In this document: piece by piece, positions 5,508-5,510 of the stretch
How positions within the stretch are numbered: position 1 is the first letter of the stretch
How the letters are laid out: each line of letters starts with the position of its first letter
NCBI GenBank assembly: GCA_023266245.1
Contig: JAHFRO010000076.1
Span: forward strand, 1 to 5,510
Direction: 5' to 3'
From: Betaproteobacteria bacterium
GTDB taxonomy: Bacteria > Pseudomonadota > Gammaproteobacteria > Burkholderiales > SG8-41
Length of the DNA stretch: 5,510 nucleotides
The notes under the pieces: model-generated
What the model saw: the letters and a program-made list of their open reading frames with translations, nothing else
Databases searched by the model: none
Told to the model about the DNA's origin: nothing
Made by a program: the position numbers and the translations under genes

Positions 5508-5510
5508 CGA

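Overview
The window is a compact block of four genes, all on the minus strand, that reads as part of a CoA-ester / organic-acid catabolic operon. The coding DNA is GC-rich with strong third-position G/C. The gene set (an acyl-CoA dehydrogenase, a class III CoA-transferase and two MmgE/PrpD proteins) is typical of environmental Betaproteobacteria such as Burkholderiales-like lineages. That taxonomic guess is inference from gene content and composition; no marker gene is present.

In the direction of transcription (right to left): a possible -10 box sits at the right edge (5502-5507); an acyl-CoA dehydrogenase (4301-5467); a CaiB/BaiF CoA-transferase with a GTG start (2964-4142); a complete MmgE/PrpD protein (1431-2834); and a second, divergent MmgE/PrpD protein (1-1189) whose C-terminus lies beyond the left edge. 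A plausible joint role is activation of a dicarboxylic or branched acid by CoA transfer, oxidation of the CoA ester, and dehydration, hydration or decarboxylation by the PrpD-fold enzymes. The set resembles, from memory, the Pseudomonas aeruginosa itaconate-degradation locus (CoA-transferase Ict with neighbouring ACAD and MmgE/PrpD genes). The diagnostic partners, itaconyl-CoA hydratase and citramalyl-CoA lyase, are not in the window.

The most unusual feature is in the gaps. Each of the three intergenic junctions (1190-1430, 2835-2963, 4143-4300) holds an imperfect inverted repeat with arms of about 26-30 bp, and the first junction holds two, one nested in the other. The arms look unrelated at first sight (CAGAT-, CAGAG-, AAAG- and CCAAG-type). 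All of them are short tandem arrays of one degenerate 9-mer, RACRCMRAK, and each arm begins at its outer end with a variant first unit, RCCRCMRAK, preceded by A. Most arms carry three units. The elements start 7-28 bp from the preceding stop codon or end 15-26 bp before the next start codon, or both, so they fill the junctions almost exactly. I read them as one family of small non-coding inverted-repeat elements. Whether they are mobile, act as RNA hairpins between cistrons, or both, cannot be decided from this window.
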